A stretch of DNA of 64,000 nucleotides from Morinoia aosen (taxonomy: Eukaryota; Arthropoda; Malacostraca; Amphipoda; Talitridae), in assembly GCA_030386875.1 (NCBI GenBank), contig CM059566.1:41080068-41144067 (forward strand). The letters run 5' to 3'. The position numbers were made by a program, and so were the translations under genes. Below the pieces are notes generated by a model. That model searched no databases. It saw only the letters and a program-made list of their open reading frames with translations, and had not been told where the DNA came from. Positions 25,699 to 35,865 of this stretch are shown here, one piece after another; position 1 is the first letter of the stretch, and every line of letters begins with the position of its first letter.

Positions 25699-27290
25699 CG
25701 AAAATTACAAATAAAGGTTCAAACCCACCCATTAGGGTTACGTCCGCACTTGAGTTTACATCAGCTCCAAGATGGCTTCGACCGGTCAATGTGAAGTTTA
25801 ATACAATCACGGAAAATAAGAATTCCGATCTTAAAAATCACTAAAGAAACCCATTTAAGAACGTTTTACATGAATGACAGTCTGCTCGCTGATGCGTTAT
25901 TTTCGAATTATTGAACTTTGAAGTTGGCCTTCGCGCCATAAGGAAACGAGCGCGCGAAACGGAATTTGATTAATAACGGAAGCTATTACAAACGTAAAGA
26001 GGTTGCGTCGTGAAGGGGAGGCACAGTTCTTCTAGTGAAAATTATAAATAAAGCTTCTAACCCACCCATTAGGGTGACGACCGTAATCTTGTTTACATCG
26101 GCTCCAAGATGGCGACCACCATGGGCGCCGCCATCTTGGAGCCGATGTAAACAAGATTGCGGTCGTCACCCTAATGGGTGGGTTATAAGCTTTATTTATA
26201 ATTTTCACTAGAAGAACTGTGCCTCCCCCTCACGACCCAACCTCTTCAAGTTTGTAATAGGGGGTTAGCTCCCGTTATTAATTAAATTCCGTTTCTTTCT
26301 TTCGCGCGTGATGGCCAACTTCAAAGTTAAATAATTCGAAAATAACGCATCAGCGAGCAGAATGTCATTCGTGTTAAACGTTCAAAAAGGGTTCCTTTAG
26401 TTATTCTTGAGATCGGAATTATTATTTTTCCTGATCACATTAAAAGTAACATCGACCAAATGCCCTCTTAAATGTTAGTCTATTTAACTAACCTAACATT
26501 ATCTAACCTAACCTCACCTATCTTTACGTCAATACCGTATTTCAGCTTATTTACCTGTCCGTTTGCTCAATTTTATATACGACGTTCCCATAACTTCGGA
26601 GTTGAATATCTTGAAAAGTAAGCATTCGCTAGAAAAATGTCATTCGTGTGAAACCTCTTAACTGTCTTCAATTACATAAATATAGAAACAAAATTTTCAT
26701 AATCGTTGACGCGCAAAATTCAATGGTCGAAATTGAGTTTAATGCGCACACGGAATTTATAAATTTGGTTCCCAAGAATTAGTAACAGATCAAATTTAAA
26801 AACGTTTTACACGAATGAGATTTTTCTCGCTGATACGTCATTTTCGAGATATAACATGAATTACGTTCAGGTAAGAATAACATTATATATGTAGTCGGCT
26901 GAGTCGTACCTGCATTGTTTGAACACGCGCAGTATTTTGCGGGAACCATCAGTGTCTGTATAGTTATGTTATTTTAGATTTCTTTAAGTTAGTTTAGGCT
27001 AGTTTATTCAACTAACATAACGTTACCTAACCTAATCAAACCTATCATCACGTCAATACCATATTACAGCATATTTATGCGTCCGTTTCTTCACTGTTAT
27101 ATACGACGTTCGTCTAACTTCAAAGTTTAATTGCTCGAAAATACCGCATCAGCGAGCAAAATGTCATTTATGTAAAATGTTCTCAAATGTTTTCCTTTAG
27201 TGATTCTTTGGAACAGAATTTAAAATTTCCGTGAGCTCATTAAACTCACTATCGACCAACTCAATATTGTCCGTATTAATTTCAATAGGT
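25699..27290. mobile_element. Complex inverted-repeat (foldback) element
   Basis: The core is a hairpin centred at about 26121. The arm ending at 26114 pairs with the arm starting at 26129 across a 14-base loop, and pairing extends with decreasing identity to about 25800 on the left and about 26430 on the right. The arm word CCCACCCATTAGGGT also occurs at about 25723 in direct orientation. Farther right, related segments recur in both orientations. Direct copies of GCATCAGCGAGCA(G/A)AATGTCATT are at about 26347 and 27147, and inverted ones at about 25870 and 26820. A shared block with AACCTAAC, ACGTCAATACC and TATACGACGTT occurs at about 26480-26600 and 27010-27110. No transposase frame is visible. 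Confidence 0.65.
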
Positions 27291-27959
27291 TATTGAAAAT
27301 ACCTGATTTCGTGTTTTTGGGAATCAAAACTCTAGGTTAAATTGCTATGGATTTTACTTTCCAAAGTTTTTTCACAAAAATATATATGAACAAGGCAAAC
27401 AAGCTGCAGCCGGTAAAATGAAATATCGCTCGTAAAATCAGGAACCATTTTTTTTTTTTTTTATACGGCGACGAAAAGTCAACAACATTATTTCAAAAGG
27501 CACGAGTCAGTCTCGCCATGAACTCGTGTGCAAAGGCAAGCACTGAATATAAATAGTACTGAATAATTTTGACCTATTTCAAGTGTTGATCATCAATATG
27601 AACACTAAGTGAACATGTCCTTCATTACCTGGATGACTTCCATGAGCAACTCTGGTATTAATATAAAAACTGCGAATATTAATATAACTAATGGTCTGCA
27701 GGCAGAATTTTAAACACTGTTCGATGTAACTCTCAATAGTAAGTCATTTAATTTTGATTAACTGTAAGTTATTTCTACGGTTCATTATTTTCAGGACAGA
27801 TATCAAAAGGCATCAAGTAAGCACACAAACAAGAGTTGTAGAGTTTTTTAGGCATAATGGGAGTTGAATCGTTCGCACGATTCTCAATGCTATAGGCCTA
27901 GACGAGCTGATAATTTGTACATTGTTCAGTGAGAAATTACACAATTACGTATATATGAA
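27291..27959. other. Unique AT-rich spacer
   Basis: No gene or clear repeat. A run of about 14 T occurs near 27450. Confidence 0.5.
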
Positions 27960-28975
27960 TGTGGCATGGATGGCTGAATGTGAAATGGATGTCTGAATGT
28001 GGGAAGGAAGATTAAATGTGGAAAGGGTGATTAAATGAGAGAAGGATGATTAAATGAGAGAAGGATGATTAAATGAGAGAAGGATAATTAAATGAGAGAA
28101 GGATAATTAAATGAGAGAAGGATAATTAAATGAGAGAACGATGATTAAATGAGAGAAGGATGATTAAATGAGAGAAGGATGATTAAATGAGAGAAGGATG
28201 ATTAAATGAGAGAAGGATGATTAAATGAGAGAAGGATGATTAAATGAGAGAAGGATGATTAAATGAGAGAAGGATGATTAAATGAGAGAAGGATGATTAA
28301 ATGAGAGAAGGATAATTAAATGAGAGAAGGATAATTAAATGAGAGAAGGATAATTAAATGAGAGAACGATGATTAAATGAGAGAAGGATGATTAAATGAG
28401 AGAAGGATGATTAAATGAGAGAAGGATGATTAAATGAGAGAAGGATGATTAAATGAGAGAAGGATGATTAAATGAGAGAAGGATGATTAAATGAGAGAAG
28501 GATGATTAAATGAGAGAAGGATGATTAAATGAGAGAAGGATGATTAAATGAGAGAAGGATGATTAAATGAGAGAAGGATGATTAAATGAGAGAAGGATGA
28601 TTAAATGAGAGAAGGATGATTAAATGAGAGAAGGATGATTAAATGAGAGAAGAATAATTAAATGTGAAAAGGATGATTAAATGTGAAAAGGATGATTAAA
28701 TGTGAAAAGGATGATTAAATGTGAAAAGGATGATTAAATGTGAAAAGGATGATTAAATGTGAAAAGGATGATTAAATTTGAAAAGGATGATTAAATGTGA
28801 AAAGGATGATTAAATGTGAAAAGGATGATTAAATCTGAAAAGGATGATTAAATGTGAAAAGGATGATTAAATGTGAAAAGGATGATTAAATGTGAAAAGG
28901 ATGATTAAATGTGAAAAGGATGATTAAATGTGAAAAGGATGATCAAGTGCGAGAAGGATGTCTGAATGTGGAATG
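27960..28975. repeat. 19-bp minisatellite with two subfamilies
   Basis: The left part uses GAGAGAAGGATGATTAAAT and the right part (from about 28660) GTGAAAAGGATGATTAAAT. A marker word GAGAACGATG recurs 228 bp apart (about 28140 and 28368), exactly 12 units, showing block duplication. The edges (27960-28020 and 28940-28975) are degenerate, with TGTCTGAATGTGG-like units. Confidence 0.95.
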
Positions 28976-29119
28976 GAAGTTGAAAGCTGAAACAAAAGGA
29001 GCCGTTGTTTAGGTTTGTGATACGCTGAAACGAGACTTCTAAATTCTTAGATTAGTTGCATATTATAAGGAAAGGTAGAATTACTTCATATGCCGAGTAT
29101 AACCTGTTGGCACGCGCGA

Positions 29120-29435
29120 GACGTGGCTGTTAGGTCTGACTGTCGTGGCTGGTAGGTCTGACTGTCGTGGCTGGTAGGTCTGACTGTCGTGGCTGGTAGG
29201 TCTGACTGTCGTGGCTGGTAGGTCTGACTGTCGTGGCTGGTAGGTCTGACTGTCGTGGCTGGTAGGTCTGACTGTCGTGGCTGGTAGGTCTGACTGTCGT
29301 GGCTGGTAGGTCTGACTGTCGTGGCTGGTAGGTCTGACTGTCGTGGCTGGTAGGTCTGACTGTCGTGGCTGGTAGGTCTGACTGACGTGGCTGGTAGGTC
29401 TGACTGACGTGGCTGGTAGGTCTGGCTGGCGTGAC
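29120..29435. repeat. 22-bp minisatellite, about 14 units
   Basis: The unit is GTCGTGGCTGGTAGGTCTGA plus CT. The last units read GACGTGG and GGCGTGA. Open frames in all three minus frames are a consequence of the repeat. Confidence 0.95.
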
Positions 29436-30090
29436 TGTTGAAATACACTCAACACTGAACATACCCACTCGAATGCCTCACCCGCTAGCCCAGCCTACTG
29501 TCCCAGCACCAGCTCTACCTGCGCTCCAGAGAGCGACTAGAGAGACCACGTAATTACGCGATGTGGATATTATGAGAGCTGGGAGCTCATTCCAGGCGTG
29601 ATGATCAGCGCCGTATCCTGGAAACGACACGCCGCTTATATGTCCTGCTCGATATTGCGGCCCTGGAAGCTTCTTGGGCGCTTTCGGTGAGCGTTGCGAC
29701 TCATAAAAGCGCGTAATGAGTGCGTTGCTTAAATGTATTGTGCGAACGGTGACAAAATTTCGCTCGACTGCTAGAAATGATGTGTGGTTTTGTATTGTTG
29801 CTGCTAATGAAATTAGGATTGTTTCAAGTTCGGTGAGGTTTCCAGGGTGTAAATTGTTTTTTTTTAATTAACGTGGATGATGGTCTGAGAAATTTGTCTG
29901 ATTTTGATATGAATACCGTTGAATGAGCTTTTGTATTGTCGCTGTTTATGAAATGAGGATTGTTTCAGGTTCAGTGAGGTTTCCAGAGATTGAATTGTTT
30001 TTTAATTAACGTTTATGAAGATCTAAGAAATTAATCTGATTTTGATTTAAATCCTGTTAAGTGTGAATGCTGGTACCAATTTATCTACCT
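29436..30090. other. Repeat-free GC-richer island, possible regulatory DNA or cryptic coding
   Basis: Positions 29480-29720 are GC-richer and contain homeodomain-type words (CGTAATTACGCG, GCGTAATGAG) and a CATAAAA word. A plus-strand frame stays open without a start codon from 29576 to the stop at 29714-29716 and includes DDQRRILETTRRLYVLLDIA. No family is recognised and GC-rich DNA can stay open by chance. At about 29770-30060 two diverged copies of a roughly 150-bp segment share TTTTGTATTGT and TTCGGTGAGGTTTCC-like words. Confidence 0.4.
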
Positions 30091-30097
30091 TACTTAC

Positions 30098-30141
30098 CTT
30101 CTCGGCACACCGTGGTGAGCCTGAGCCTCTCATCGTTACCT
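30098..30141 (-). CDS. Candidate 44-bp internal exon with consensus splice sites
   Basis: Read on the minus strand, a pyrimidine-rich tract ending TTGTTTCTGTATTGCAG precedes the segment, and the segment ends GAGAAG followed by GTAAGTAAGG, an almost perfect 5' splice site. The 44 bases are open in two frames. One reads GNDERLRLTTVCRE with a single leading and a single trailing base. The other reads VTMRGSGSPRCAEK. The third has an early stop. The protein is not recognised. It could also be an untranslated exon. If real, it belongs to a minus-strand gene whose other exons lie outside the recognisable sequence. The splice-site pair is the main support. Confidence 0.42.
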
Positions 30142-30369
30142 CTGCAATACAGAAACAAGTGAGTCCAATATTTTTACCTGCACACATGTTTGCGTGATTG
30201 ATTCAAATTCATGCACTGTCGAAATAAAAAATATCATTTTTCGAAACTGGATGTTTATTTTTGGTGATTGGTGAAATTATTATGAGATTTAAATCTCTAC
30301 GTCTTTTTCATGTTTGCTTCTATTATTTTTCCCACTTATTGTAATTGGAATTATATAGGTCATTACTGG

Positions 30370-30785
30370 TTTTCCGTAGGGCCATTATTATCAGTAGTAT
30401 GACCGTAGTATCGGTCATAAGATAGTGCTTGTATTATCGGTAGTATGACCGTAGTATCGGAAGTATGACCGTAGTATCGGTAGTATGACCGTAGTATCGG
30501 TTGTATGACCGTAGTATCGGTTGTATGACCGTAGTATCGGTTGTATGACCGTAGTATCGGTTGTATGACCGTAGTATCGGTTGTATGACCGTAGTATCGG
30601 TTGTATGACCGTAGTATCGGTAGTATGTCCGTAGTATCGGTAGTATGTCCGTAGTATCGGTAGTATGTCCGTAGTATCGGTAGTATGTCCGTAGTATCGG
30701 TAGTATGTCCGTAGTATCGGTAGTATGTCCGTAGTATCGGTAGTATGTCCGTAGTATCGGTAGTATGTCCGTAGTATCGGTCATA
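30370..30785. repeat. 20-bp minisatellite, about 20 units, three blocks
   Basis: The unit is GTAGTATCGGTAGTATGACC. A middle block uses TTGTATGACC and the right block TAGTATGTCC. Each block is internally uniform, suggesting successive local expansions. Both ends carry GTAGTATCGGTCATAAG followed by CAGTGCT or TAGTGCT, so the array sits between two copies of one flank word. Confidence 0.95.
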
Positions 30786-31085
30786 AGGCAGTGCTGGTAT
30801 TCAAGAACTATTCAAATTTTTCCTCAGTGCCGCAATCGTTATGGCATAGCGTACAGAACACGACAGTATTCTGACGTAGTGATGTACTTCAGGTAAAATA
30901 ATCTTAAAAGTATTTTTGTTTGTTACACGTTCAAAATAAATAGCGCAACTGTCTTACTAACATAATTATATCCCTACCCAATATGCGTAATCCCAGTGTG
31001 GAGCTTAACTCTTACCCTCAGCTCCACTTAACTTTATTTTAACTTGAACTTTGTTCCATTTAATCTTAATTCTCGTTGAGGAGGA

Positions 31086-32560
31086 GATGTGAGGTCCCGA
31101 GTGAAAGTTATGTACTGTAGGCTTTTCTTCAGTTAAAATGGAAAAAAATTTTTGTATGGTTGCGAAACATCTGATTTTCCTACGGACTTACTTTTTTCGT
31201 TACGGACCTTCTATTTTCGTTACCGACCATCTCTTTTAGTTACCGACCATCTCTTTTAGTTACCGACCATCTCTTTTAGTTACCGACCATCTCTTTTAGT
31301 TACCGACCATCTCTTTTAGTTACCAACCATCTCTTTTAGTTACCAACCATCTCTTTTAGTTACCGACCATCTCTTTTAGTTACCGACCATCTCTTTTAGT
31401 TACCGACCATCTCTTTTAGTTACCGATCATCTCTTTTAGTTACCGATCATCTCTTTTAGTTACCGATCATCTCTTTTAGTTACCGACCATCTCTTTTAGT
31501 TACCGACCATCTCTTTTAGTTACCGATCATCTCTTTTAGTTACCGACCATCTCTTTTAGTTACCGACCATTTCTTTTAGTTACCGACCATCTCTTTTAGT
31601 TACCGACCATCTCTTTTAGTTACCGATCATCTCTTTTAGTTACCGACCATCTCTTTTAGTTACCGACCATCTCTTTTAGTTACCGACCATTTCTTTTAGT
31701 TACCGACCATTTCTTTTAGTTACCGACCATCTCTTTTAGTTACCGATCATCTCTTTTAGTTACCGATCATCTCTTTTAGTTACCGATCATCTCTTTTAGT
31801 TACCGACCATTTCTTTTAGTTACCGACCATCTCTTTTAGTTACCGACCATCTCTTTTAGTTACCGACCATCTCTTTTAGTTACCGATCATCTCTTTTAGT
31901 TACCGATCATCTCTTTTAGTTACCGATCATCTCTTTTAGTTACCGATCATCTCTTTTAGTTACCGATCATCTCTTTTAGTTACTGACCATCTCTTTTAGT
32001 TACCGATCATCTCTTTTAGTTACCGACCATCTCTTTTAGTTACCGACCATCTCTTTTAGTTACCGATCATCTCTTTTAGTTACCGATCATCTCTTTTAGT
32101 TACCGACCATCTCTTTTAGTTACCGATCATCTCTTTTAGTTAGCGACCATCTCTTTTAGTTAGCGACCATCTCTTTTAGTTAGCGACCATCTCTTTTAGT
32201 TACCGATCATCTCTTTTAGTTACCGACCATTTCTTTCAGTTGCCGACCATCTATTTTCGTTACGGACCATCTATTTTAGTTATGCACCATGCATCGTCAG
32301 ATAATCGCATCACTGCTGTCATTTATTGAGCTCCTTAACCTTTTTCTTCATCTTTCATCTTTTTTTCATGAACGCGTTTAAATCTTACTGTTCTTTATGC
32401 GCAGAGTGTGGGAACGCTCCTTTTACAAAAAATGCCCATTTCCTTAATTCCATACCAAGTGGTGCTTCACTGTTTTCTCTCTTGAAAACACATTTGTCGT
32501 GGTCAGGAAAACTAACAGTAATTTATCTAATTTTATTTTTGGTTACAAAATTACGGTAGA
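31086..32560 (+). mobile_element. SINE-like element, copy A, split by an internal minisatellite
   Basis: The left part (31086-31180) aligns with the 5' half of the element (ATGTGAGG, CCCGAG, AAAGTTA). The right part (32290-32560) aligns with the 3' half (CACTGCTGTC, TTCATCTTTCATCTTTTTTT, CATACCAAGTGGTGC, TCTCTCTTG and TTTGTCGTGG). Between them lies an expanded array of the 20-base word that occupies the same internal position in intact copies. The normal element is about 360 bp and this copy is about 1475 bp. Confidence 0.75.
31181..32280. repeat. 20-bp minisatellite inside a SINE-like element, about 55 units
   Basis: Central units read TTACCGACCATCTCTTTTAG with C/T variation at GA(C/T)CAT. 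The outermost units (GTTACGGACCTTCTATTTTC at the left, GTTACGGACCATCTATTTTA at the right) are closer to the single word GTTACGGACCATCTTTTTTC present in intact copies of the element. That gradient supports origin by amplification from the element's own sequence. Confidence 0.93.
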
Positions 32561-33009
32561 CAAACCAAACTGACATCACCTAATACAACATAAATTAGAT
32601 TTACTTTTCTTTTTTACCCCTAAAACTTCCATGAAAAGTTGCCCTCCAAGAACTCACTGTAGACAGAAACGGGTAATTTTCGACGTAACATTTAAAGTAA
32701 TCTTTAACCAGCGCTCTTGGACGCGACAACAGTATTCCTTAGACTTTTTCGCGGAGAGAATACCGTGAAGCTGAGCGTCAAAGCTGTCAATCTTCTCGTG
32801 CCTACTATAAGGTATCATTCAAAATTGACTCTCAACAGAAAATTATATTCGGCGTAGCACGCAATTAATAATCTTTCTCACAGGTTGAAAGAAGTTGCGG
32901 AGAGTACGAAGCTTGTTGAATTGGAATCTTGCTCTCCCTGTTTTATTAAATTCAATGTGAAGAACACGTAAATGGAGTCGCAGTGTTGCCTGAAATTAAG
33001 GCATTATTC
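32561..33009. other. Unique spacer
   Basis: AT-rich sequence between two SINE-like copies. No gene recognised. Confidence 0.5.
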
Positions 33010-33396
33010 AGATGTTATCCCCTCAGGGGGATACAACTATTGTATCTATGGGAATTGGCGCTCCCAGGGGGACTATGTGAGGGCCTGAGCTAAAGGTTAA
33101 GTAGGCTTCCTTTTTGTTGTAATAAAATAGGTTTTTGTTTTGTTACGGACCATCTTTTTTCGGTTCACTGCTGTCCTGTTTTTCAGCACCTACTACTTTC
33201 TTCTTCAACTTTTTTCTTGTTTCATGAACTTCTTTCCAAGCTTACTGTTTCTGTGCACCTTGTGCATAGATTCTGCGTTCCCTCAACTCCATACTAAATG
33301 GTGCCTTCCTCTTTCCTCTCTTGGAACATCTTTGTCGTGGTTAAGGAGGGCTAAAACTTTCTTATATAATATTTAATAATAATATTTAGATGTTAT
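33010..33396 (+). mobile_element. SINE-like element, copy B, full length with 9-bp target-site duplication
   Basis: The element spans 33019-33387 and is flanked by AGATGTTAT at 33010-33018 and 33388-33396. It starts with the palindrome CCCCTCAGGGG, then a small hairpin (GATACAA, three bases, TTGTATC), a CGCTCCCAGGGGG word, the internal GTTACGGACCATCTTTTTTC, a pyrimidine-rich middle and a tail of TAATAATAATATTT. There is no open frame of note. I see no clear tRNA, 5S or 7SL head, so the promoter type is unknown. A simple-repeat tail plus a short duplication fits LINE-type retroposition. Confidence 0.8.
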
Positions 33397-33829
33397 TTTA
33401 ATTATGTCCATGTATACCTACACGCTCCCCCTTTTAAAATTCAGTAACCTTTGTAAAAATGATTTGAAGTTCTCATGGGTTTTTCTAAAGCAAGTTATGC
33501 AGCTTGGATGATCCTGCAATTATTCTCTTTTAAAAGTATCCAAGCTATCATAGTCTCTCTACGTCAAGAGTTTGTATTATTGTTTGTCATTTTCAGTCCC
33601 AAAATTTGTCTATGGTGCTAAATTATTGCATGCAAATTTCTGAAATGATCGTTTTGGTGTATAGTCTCCTTAACACTGAACAAATGTAAGCGGAATTGGT
33701 TCTTAAATTCAACATTTTTCACTAAAAGCTCATTATCATGACTCAGTCTTGTGTCGTCTATGTAGTCTAAAACATTTCTTTGACTATTATATTTCAGAGC
33801 TTCCAACATTTCACTCTCCTAAGGTTTGA
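33397..33829. other. Unique AT-rich spacer
   Basis: No gene or repeat recognised. Confidence 0.5.
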
Positions 33830-34150
33830 TTTAAATTCTACTTATCCTCCCCTACATGTACATGATCCCTTCCATTCCAATAATCCTCTCTCACATACAC
33901 GTGATTCCTTCCATTCTGCTACTCCTTCGTTTTACGTAAAAGCTTTCCTTCGATTCCATTAATCTTCCCTCACATACACATGGTCCCTTCCTTTCTGCTA
34001 CTTCTCCGTTTACGTAAAAGCTTTCCTTCGATTCCATTAATCCTCCCTCACATGCACATGGCCCCTTCCATTCCACTAATCCTCCCTCACATACACATAG
34101 TCCCTTCCATTCTGCTACTCCCCCGTTTCACGTAAAAGCTTTCCTTCAGT
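33830..34150. repeat. Imperfect composite tandem repeat
   Basis: Alternating short modules: CCTCCCTCACATACACATGG with TCCCTTCCATTC, and CGTTTTACGTAAAAGCTTTC with CTTCGATTCCATTAAT. The order is irregular. The reverse-strand open frame is a translation of these modules. Confidence 0.85.
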
Positions 34151-34480
34151 CCCGCTATATCTTCAGCCTCACCCCAATTCCGCCACTTGCCCCCACAGTT
34201 CCGAGCCTTTCTGGCTCCTGTCTTATCCGCGCCTCTCCGTCCCTGCTCTCGACACATCTGAACGGAAAGTCACGCGCCATTTTCACAGTGTTCGACCGAA
34301 GGATGTTTTGGGCCTCAAGAAAGGCGTATTAGACACGAGGGCGGCGATGACTGAATATTTTATGCAAATTTACGCAAATCCCATGCTAATCGCACGGGGG
34401 CCTCGACTCTGAATATCATAGCCCTCGCCACACTCACAGGAGCGGTCAAATGCTAATTTGTTCTCGAGACGGGTAAGCAG
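34151..34480. promoter_or_regulatory. Repeat-free GC/CpG-rich island, possible enhancer
   Basis: Contrasts with AT-rich surroundings. It contains TTTATGCAAATTTACGCAAA and CATGCTAATCG, that is an octamer ATGCAAAT (a POU-factor type word) followed by two related words within about 35 bp. No stable reading frame is seen. The regulatory role is inference from composition and motif clustering only. Confidence 0.25.
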
Positions 34481-34940
34481 GTGCCGATAGAATGGTAGTC
34501 AGGTGTGCCTTTCTTCTCTTATTTTCTTCCTAGGTTAGGGTTAGCAGGTGCTGATATTAAGGTAGGTCAGGTGTGCCTTTCTTCTCTTTTTTTTCTTCCT
34601 AGGTTAGGGTTAGCAGGTGATCAAGTGTGCCTTATTTCTCTATTTTTCTTTCTAGGCTAGGGTTAGCAGGTGGTCAGGTGTACTTTTCTTCTCTTTTTTT
34701 CTTCCTAGGTTAGGGTTAGCAGGTGATCAGGTGTGCCTTTTTTCTCTATTTTTCTTCCTAGGCTAGGGTAAGCAGGTGGTCAGGTGTACCTTTCTTCTCT
34801 AGTTTTTCTTCCTAGGCTAGGGTTAACAGGTGGTCAGGTGTATTTTTCATCTCTAGTTTTTCTTTCTTTACTAGGGTAAGCAGGTGCTGATAAATACTAA
34901 GGTAGGTCAGGTCTGCCTTTCTTCTCTAATTTTTTCTTCG
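34481..34940. repeat. Imperfect 50-60-bp tandem repeat
   Basis: Units contain CTAGGTTAGGGTTAGCAGGT, then GATCAGGTGTGCCTTT and TTCTCTTTTTTTCTTC. Some units have an extra segment with GCTGATA. TTAGGGTTAG here is part of the unit, not a telomere array. Confidence 0.88.
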
Positions 34941-35477
34941 ATTGAAGTGATCAGGAGCCAATATTTAAGCGTATCAAGTTTGTGTTAGCAAGAAATATCA
35001 TGTTTTTAAGAAAATGAGGTTTGCCTGACTTGTACAATCTATTCCCGTGACTGGGGTAACCCAGTGCCTTTATTCCAGTGATTTTCAGGTTATGACATAC
35101 TTTATGTGCGTAAGCCATGCTCCTTTTCTCTAACTTGTCCACTACCCGGTCTAACATTGTCACCAGCTGCATGAATGTTTTTCGCCGCCCCAGTTATTAA
35201 ATCGCATAAGCGGCGAAAAATATGCATGCTCCGGCAAAAAAGTTTGACTGGGTAGAATGGAGGAAGCAAGTGCAATAAGTCAAGTGTTCTCTGCAAGCAC
35301 AAATGTACCGCGAAGACTCCGGTTTTAGCTTTGTTTTTGTGTTGCATTTTACCGAAAATAGATTCTATTACAAATTCACTCATTTTTCCAGGTTTCTACT
35401 AATAGACTTACTTGTTAACTAATTTTTTAGCTCTACCCAAATGGTTTTTTTTTTTATAATTCTCTTCATTCATTTCC
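34941..35477. other. Unique spacer
   Basis: No gene recognised. The minus-strand 93-codon open frame (35102-35383) lacks recognisable motifs. Confidence 0.5.
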
Positions 35478-35865
35478 TGAAAATAGGACTAGTAGTTAAA
35501 TAGGAGTAGAAAATAGGACTAGTAGTTAAATAGGACTAGAAAATAGGACTAGAAAATAGGACTAGTAGTTGAATAGGACTAGAAAATAGGACTAGTAGTT
35601 GAATAGGACTAGAAAATAGGACTAGTAGTTGAATAGGACTAGAAAATAGGACTAGTAGTTGAATAGGACTAGAAAATAGGACTAGTAGTTGAATAGGACT
35701 AGAAAATAGGACTAGTAGTTGAATAGGACTAGAAAATAGGACTAGTAGTTAAATAGGACTAGAAAATAGGACTAGTAGTTGAATAGGACTAGAAAATAGG
35801 ACTAGTAGTTAAATAGGACTAGAAAATAGGACTAGCAGTTAAATAGGGCTAGTAGTTAAAGGTTG
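35478..35865. repeat. 30-bp minisatellite
   Basis: The unit joins AGGACTAGTAGTTGAAT and AGGACTAGAAAAT. It is internally repetitive, because AATAGGACTAG occurs twice per unit. Edges use TTAAAT instead of TTGAAT. Confidence 0.95.

Noticed and set aside
25705..25720. GGTTCAAACCC resembling a tRNA B box
   Set aside because: No A box or cloverleaf could be drawn around it, and the word lies inside a foldback element arm.
34495..34940. Telomere-like TTAGGGTTAG words
   Set aside because: They occur once per 50-60-bp unit as part of a longer repeat and are never in a continuous TTAGG or TTAGGG run.
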